Shown: one piece after another, positions 60,207-64,000 of the stretch
Position numbering within the stretch: position 1 is the stretch's first letter
Layout of the letters: every line of letters starts with the position of its first letter
Assembly: GCA_963989245.1 (NCBI GenBank)
Contig: OZ022342.1
Span: forward strand, 38,730,442 to 38,794,441
Source of the DNA: Nansenia antarctica
Taxonomy: Eukaryota > Chordata > Actinopteri > Argentiniformes > Microstomatidae
Direction of reading: 5' to 3'
DNA length: 64,000 bases
Notes under the pieces: model-generated
Told to the model about the DNA's origin: nothing
The model's input: only the letters and a program-made list of their open reading frames with translations
Database searches by the model: none
Made by a program: the position numbers and the translations under genes

Positions 60207-61226
60207 CAGGGCTGGACTGGGACAAAAATTAGGCCCTGGCATTTTTGGCCCAGACAGGCCCACCCCAATCGGTCGGACCACACCCACCAGCACAAAAATA
60301 CTTGCCTTATATACTCGTCTTATATACTGTGCTGTACCTAGTCATATTATGACAAACTGTAGTATTCCCCCAAACCACTACAAAGACGACTACATACAGT
60401 AAGCAATGGTACCAGTGCAAGTAGACCAGTCACCAGTGTACTCAGTGATCAGATTCCAGAGCGAATTTACGAACGCAGCCTTGTTGTTCTAGATTTTTTT
60501 TTCCATTATCAACCTATCATTGCGCTTTAGAGTAAAACAAAGCACGCAACTGTCGCGTCTATCTTTTCATGGCAACTCTACATTGTGATTTACAAGGGAT
60601 ATTAACTAATATTAAGTAATATTATTACTTGGTTACATTTTGCAATTGATCCGCGGTACACATGCGTGCCATTTCCTTACCGGGTCAACGGTTACAGGCT
60701 GACTCGGGCCCGCTTCTTCTGTATCCTCTCTATCCTCTGTATCTGTACCCTGCTCCCGCTCCTCCCTGCCAGCCTCCTCTTCAACCTGTTGCTGTTGCTG
60801 CTGTGGTAAACTTGAGGGTGCAGCAAACATGTCCCTAATGTTTACACATTTGGCAGCATCTGCCTCGAGTTTCTTTTAATTTTTCTCCCTAAGTTTTTCC
60901 CAGCCTCCCTTCCGTTTTAGTGTGCTTATGCGCTCCATCTCTCTTAGTATCTATCTAGTAACTATCCAGGCTAACTAAATTTATTTTGCCGGCCGGCTCG
61001 GCCCAAAACTACTGCGAAACTGAGACGGAGGTCTGGTGCTGCGTGCGTGCGTGACCCCTGACCCCCCCCCCCCGACTTCTCTCTGTTGATTGGGCCAGCC
61101 CAGTGTCTGTATAGAAAATTGACCAATGGGCCGCTGTCCCTGATTTTATTTTATTTTATTTTTTTAAATGCCGGTCGGCTCGGCCCAAAACTACCGCGGC
61201 CCACCGGGATGGCCAGTCCAGCCCTG
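60207..61226 (-). mobile_element. hAT insertion with transposase remnant
   Basis: The ends are CAGGGCTGGACTGGGAC and, inverted, CAGGGCTGGACTGGCCATCC. CTGTACAG is duplicated at 60199-60206 and 61227-61234. The interior retains the start of a transposase gene on the minus strand but no catalytic domain, so it is an internally deleted derivative. Confidence 0.92.
60633..60938 (-). pseudogene. hAT transposase N-terminal remnant
   Basis: It starts at ATG (60936-60938) with MERISTLKRKGGWEKLREKN. A single in-frame TAA follows. The same frame then continues KKLEADAAKCVNIRDMFAAP and a Gln/Glu-rich stretch to the stop at 60633. The KRKGG.EKLR...K.LEADA.KC form is typical of the N-terminus of hAT-type fish proteins. 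The BED finger and catalytic parts are absent because of the internal deletion. Confidence 0.7.
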
Positions 61227-61234
61227 CTGTACAG

Positions 61235-61506
61235 TGTGAACGCTCTCGCATACTCAAATCTACGTCATATCTAGTATGAGTAGTATGCTAGTATGCCGGG
61301 AGCGTACCTATGTCCTATGTTCCCCGGGTTCTATGTTCCCCGGTTCCCCGCTTCCGAAAAAGGGTTCTATGTTCCCCGTTTTTTTTATTTTATTTAAAAA
61401 ACAACATACACAAATACATAATCATACTGTGTTTTTAATTTTTTAATTTTTTAATTTAAAAAACAACATACACAAATACATAATCATATGTATCAATGTC
61501 AATCAC
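61235..61506. repeat. Short duplications around low-complexity DNA
   Basis: TTCTATGTTCCCCGG-type motifs recur at 61316-61378. AAAAAACAACATACACAAAT recurs at 61396 and 61457 (61-bp period). ATGTATCAATGTCAAT recurs near 61488 and 61507. No gene. Confidence 0.6.
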
Positions 61507-61953
61507 ATGTATCAATGTCAATATCAATATCAATGTCCTGAGGTTGATACACTAATGTATGCTGACGACACTGTACTATTTGTACATGGTCAGGCCAAGA
61601 CGGAGGTAGCTGCTGTACTTACCAAATCTATGGCTCAGGTGACTACATGGTTGAACCACTGTCGTCTCCAACTTAATGTTTCCAAGACGGTCAGCATGTT
61701 TTTTACCAAAACAAACCGTTCTGCTGAAGAAGCATATGTCATTATCTCAGGGGAACAACTACAAGTTGTGAACGAGTTCAAATATCTTGGGGTGCTGTTA
61801 GATTCCAACCTCACTTTTAAGGCACATATCAAAAAGGTCTGTAAAATGGTCAAGTTCAATCTGTCCAACTTCCGCTTTATAAGGGACTACATGTCAACAG
61901 AGGCAGCTACCATGTATGTCCACGCTATGATCTTCACACACATCAACTATTGA
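61507..61953 (+). pseudogene. Non-LTR retrotransposon RT fragment
   Basis: A 149-codon open stretch starts mid-domain with the catalytic LMYADDTVLFVHG. It continues with LQLNVSKTVSMFF, FKYLGVLLDSNLTFKAHIKK and a C-terminal AATMYVHAMIFTHINY. It is truncated at both ends. The sequence differs from the L2 and type A/B LINEs; the clade is not determined. Confidence 0.8.
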
Positions 61954-62382
61954 CTACTGACTATCAACTAGCCATTCCGAACGCAGCCTGAGAGCACACG
62001 GTGGAGAAATCAAACGGAATATATTATTGTTTTGAAGATAAATCAAGTTACTATTAATTGAGAGGGGATGTGTTCTGTTTGGCTTCCCCCAGCATCTTGG
62101 CTGTTTGGGGGGTGACATATTTTCCAGTTTACACAAGGACTGATACAATGGAAATGACCAATTGAATGGAGAAGGATAATGAAAAGAACATGGGCAGTGG
62201 AGCGGTGAAAGAAAAGAGTGATGGAAGAGAGGAGCAGAAGGTATGATGTTATGAGAAGGCATTGACGGTGATTGTCAAGGTGGAGGGACAAGTGGAAGTT
62301 ACTTTGTTACTGCGATAGTTCTTGCGATATAAGATGTGTGGAAGCGTAGAGGCATGCAGGGGAAAGGGGAAAAACACAAGAA
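61954..62382. other. No gene seen; possibly upstream part of the ORF1 relic
   Basis: A purine-rich stretch directly upstream of the ORF1-like sequence, in the position where a LINE 5' UTR or ORF1 start would be. I see no motif to prove it. Confidence 0.35.
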
Positions 62383-63855
62383 ATGACGATGGGGTCGGTT
62401 ACAGCAAAAGAAAAAACAATGGATGGCTTCAGAATTAAGGGGTGTAGAGTCAGCGCAAAAGAACAAATAAATGATGAGTTGGTGGTATCCTTTATGAACC
62501 TGCCAGCTCATGTGACGGATGAGGAGATATGGAACAAACTCGATGGGTTGGGGAGTGACAGCTGTATCCCCAATAAAGAGATGAATGTGGCTTGGAACAA
62601 ATGTGGCCTGGAACGGATGTGGCGGACGGGAAGAGAGTTTTGAAGGTCAAATTCAATGGAATAGTAACATCTTTGCCATATTCCACGAAGTTTGAGGCGG
62701 AAGGAGCAGAGTTTTTTTTTTTTAAAGTGGTCCATGATAGGCAAGTTAGAGTGTGTGCAATATGCATTCAGCCTGGACATATAATGAAGGACTGCCCTGA
62801 ATTCAAGTGCCACAGATGTGGGAAACAGGGACATTATTGCGAGGGAGTGTGAGGAGGGAAGGGAGCAGCGGAGGAGAAGGAGTGATGACCAGGGCGGAGA
62901 GAAGAAGAGGCGGGCGAGGAGAAGGTGGAGGAGGAGCCGGTGGGTGGAGGAGGAGGTGGTGGACAGAGAGGCAGAGGAGGAGGTGGTGGTGGATGGAGAG
63001 GAGGTGGAGGAGAAGGTGGTGGATGGGTGGAGAGGAGGTGGTGGATAGAGAGGAGGTGGAGGAGGACGTGGTGGATGGAGAGGCGGTGGAGGAGGAGGTG
63101 GTGGACAGAGAGACAGAGGAGAAGGTGGTGGTGGATGGAGAGGAGGTGGAGGAGAAGGTGGTGGACAGAGAGGCAGAGGAGGAGGTGGTGGTGGATGGAG
63201 AGGAGGTGGAGGAGAAGGTGGTGGATGGGTGGAGAGGAGGTGGAGGAGGAGGTGGTGGATAGAGAGGAGATGGAGGAGGTGGAGGAGGAGGTGGTGGTGG
63301 ATGGAGAGGCGGTGGAGGAGGAGGTGGTGGACAGAGAGACAGAGGAGGAGGTTGTGGATGGAGAGGCGGTGGAGGAGGAGGTGGTGGACAGAGAGACAGA
63401 GGAGGAGGAGGTGGTGGATGGAGAGGAGGTGGAGGAGGAGGTGGTGGTGGACGGAGAGGCGGTGGAGGAGGAGGTGGTGGATGGAGAGGAGGTGGTGGAT
63501 GGAGAGGAGGTGGTGGACAGAGAGGCGGTGGAGGAGGAGGTGGTGGATGGAGAGGAGGTGGTGGATGGAGAGGAGGTGGTGGACAGAGAGGCAGTGGAGG
63601 AGGAGGTGGTGGATGGAGAGGAGGTGGAGGAGGAGGTGGTGGTGGACGGAGAGGCGGTGGAGGAGGAGGTGGTGGATGGAGAGGAGGTGGTGGATGGAGA
63701 GGAGGTGGTGGACAGAGGCAGTGGAGGAGGTGAACGAGGAGATGGTGGTAGGAGAAGAGATGGAGGAAGAGGGTGAGGAGGGAGTGGTGGTGGAGGAGAT
63801 GCCTGTTGGCAGGGTGGAGGAAGAGCAACTGACGAGCAGTCTGGACAGTATGTAA
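62383..63855 (+). pseudogene. Tx1-like LINE ORF1 (gag-like) relic
   Basis: Frame 1 (62383-62643) contains KGCRVSAKEQINDELVVSFM and NLPAHVTDEEIWNKL, like the RNA-binding region of fish Tx1/L1-type ORF1 proteins. Frame 2 (62592-62852) continues WPGTDVADGKRVLKVKFNG and two CCHC knuckles, CAICIQPGHIMKDC and CHRCGKQGHY. A further frame shift restores IARECEEG near 62840. Then comes an acidic/Arg/Gly-rich repeat region (the minisatellite) and a plausible acidic C-terminus ending at the stop at 63853-63855. Two frameshifts make it a pseudogene. It is not the ORF1 of the RT fragment upstream, since that lies on the wrong side. Confidence 0.7.
62925..63725 (+). repeat. GGA/GGT-rich minisatellite within the ORF1 relic
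   Basis: Units built from GGTGGTGGATGGAGAGGAGG and GGTGGTGGACAGAGAGGC, spaced mostly by multiples of 3 bp (commonly 18, 30 or 48 bp). All plus-strand frames are open, reading Gly-rich, Arg/Trp-rich or Glu/Val-rich repeats. The antisense frames read proline- or serine-rich and are artefacts. Confidence 0.92.
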
Positions 63856-64000
63856 AGGAAGTTTTGGTTGAGCCTTGTGTTCTGTGGCGTTTCCGTCTCT
63901 CCGTGTCTCTTCCCATATCTCCATCCTTCTCAGGCATTCTGCCAATCAATCTGGTTCAGGTGGTTCATTCACCATCACCTCTCCATAGCCCATCAGAGGA
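63856..64000. other. Window end, nothing recognised
   Basis: Non-coding sequence after the ORF1 relic, cut by the window edge. Confidence 0.4.

Noticed and set aside
62803..63949. Minus-strand proline-rich and serine-rich frames of ~370-380 codons
   Set aside because: They are the antisense of the GGA/GGT minisatellite inside the ORF1 relic.

Overview
This window looks like repeat-dense intergenic DNA from a ray-finned (teleost-type) fish. I find no intact host gene, tRNA or rRNA. The evidence for a fish is the mix of elements: hAT transposons with perfect 8-bp target-site duplications (TSDs), a Tc1-like transposase relic, L2 and CR1/Rex-like LINEs, a Gmr1-like Ty3/gypsy relic with SCAN-like gag, and an Academ-like DNA transposon. 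The species cannot be named from sequence alone.

Layout. 1-1561: unique DNA with one dispersed repeat. 1562-7397: a bounded 5.8-kb DNA transposon with ~0.8-kb terminal inverted repeats (TIRs) and a broken minus-strand gene containing an XPG/FEN1-like motif; a hAT sits in its left TIR. 7398-15872: unique DNA with several minisatellites, a degenerate telomere-like tract and LINE tails. 15873-43440: a 28-bp satellite in six blocks, totalling about 17 kb with a seventh small block at 48587-48908. The blocks are separated by a nested transposon stack (17021-23492), an L2 LINE (23781-26120) and three LINE fragments. 43446-47868: AACGTT-rich elements, one a foldback-like element with a solo LTR inside. 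47869-48586: a scrambled LINE fragment. 48909-51290: the Gmr1-like relic. 51291-55230: a LINE tail and a Tc1-like pseudogene split by another TIR element. 55231-57797: unique DNA. 57798-60030: a long LINE reverse transcriptase (RT) frame. 60207-61226: another hAT. 61507-63855: an RT fragment and a Tx1-like ORF1 relic with a large GGA-rich minisatellite.

The very long plus-strand open frames in the satellite and minisatellites come from repeat units that lack stop codons; they are not genes. The best candidates for follow-up are the Academ-like element, the higher-order structure of the 28-bp satellite, the in-frame-deleted Gmr1-like ORF, and the nested hAT stack, whose TSDs give a relative insertion history.
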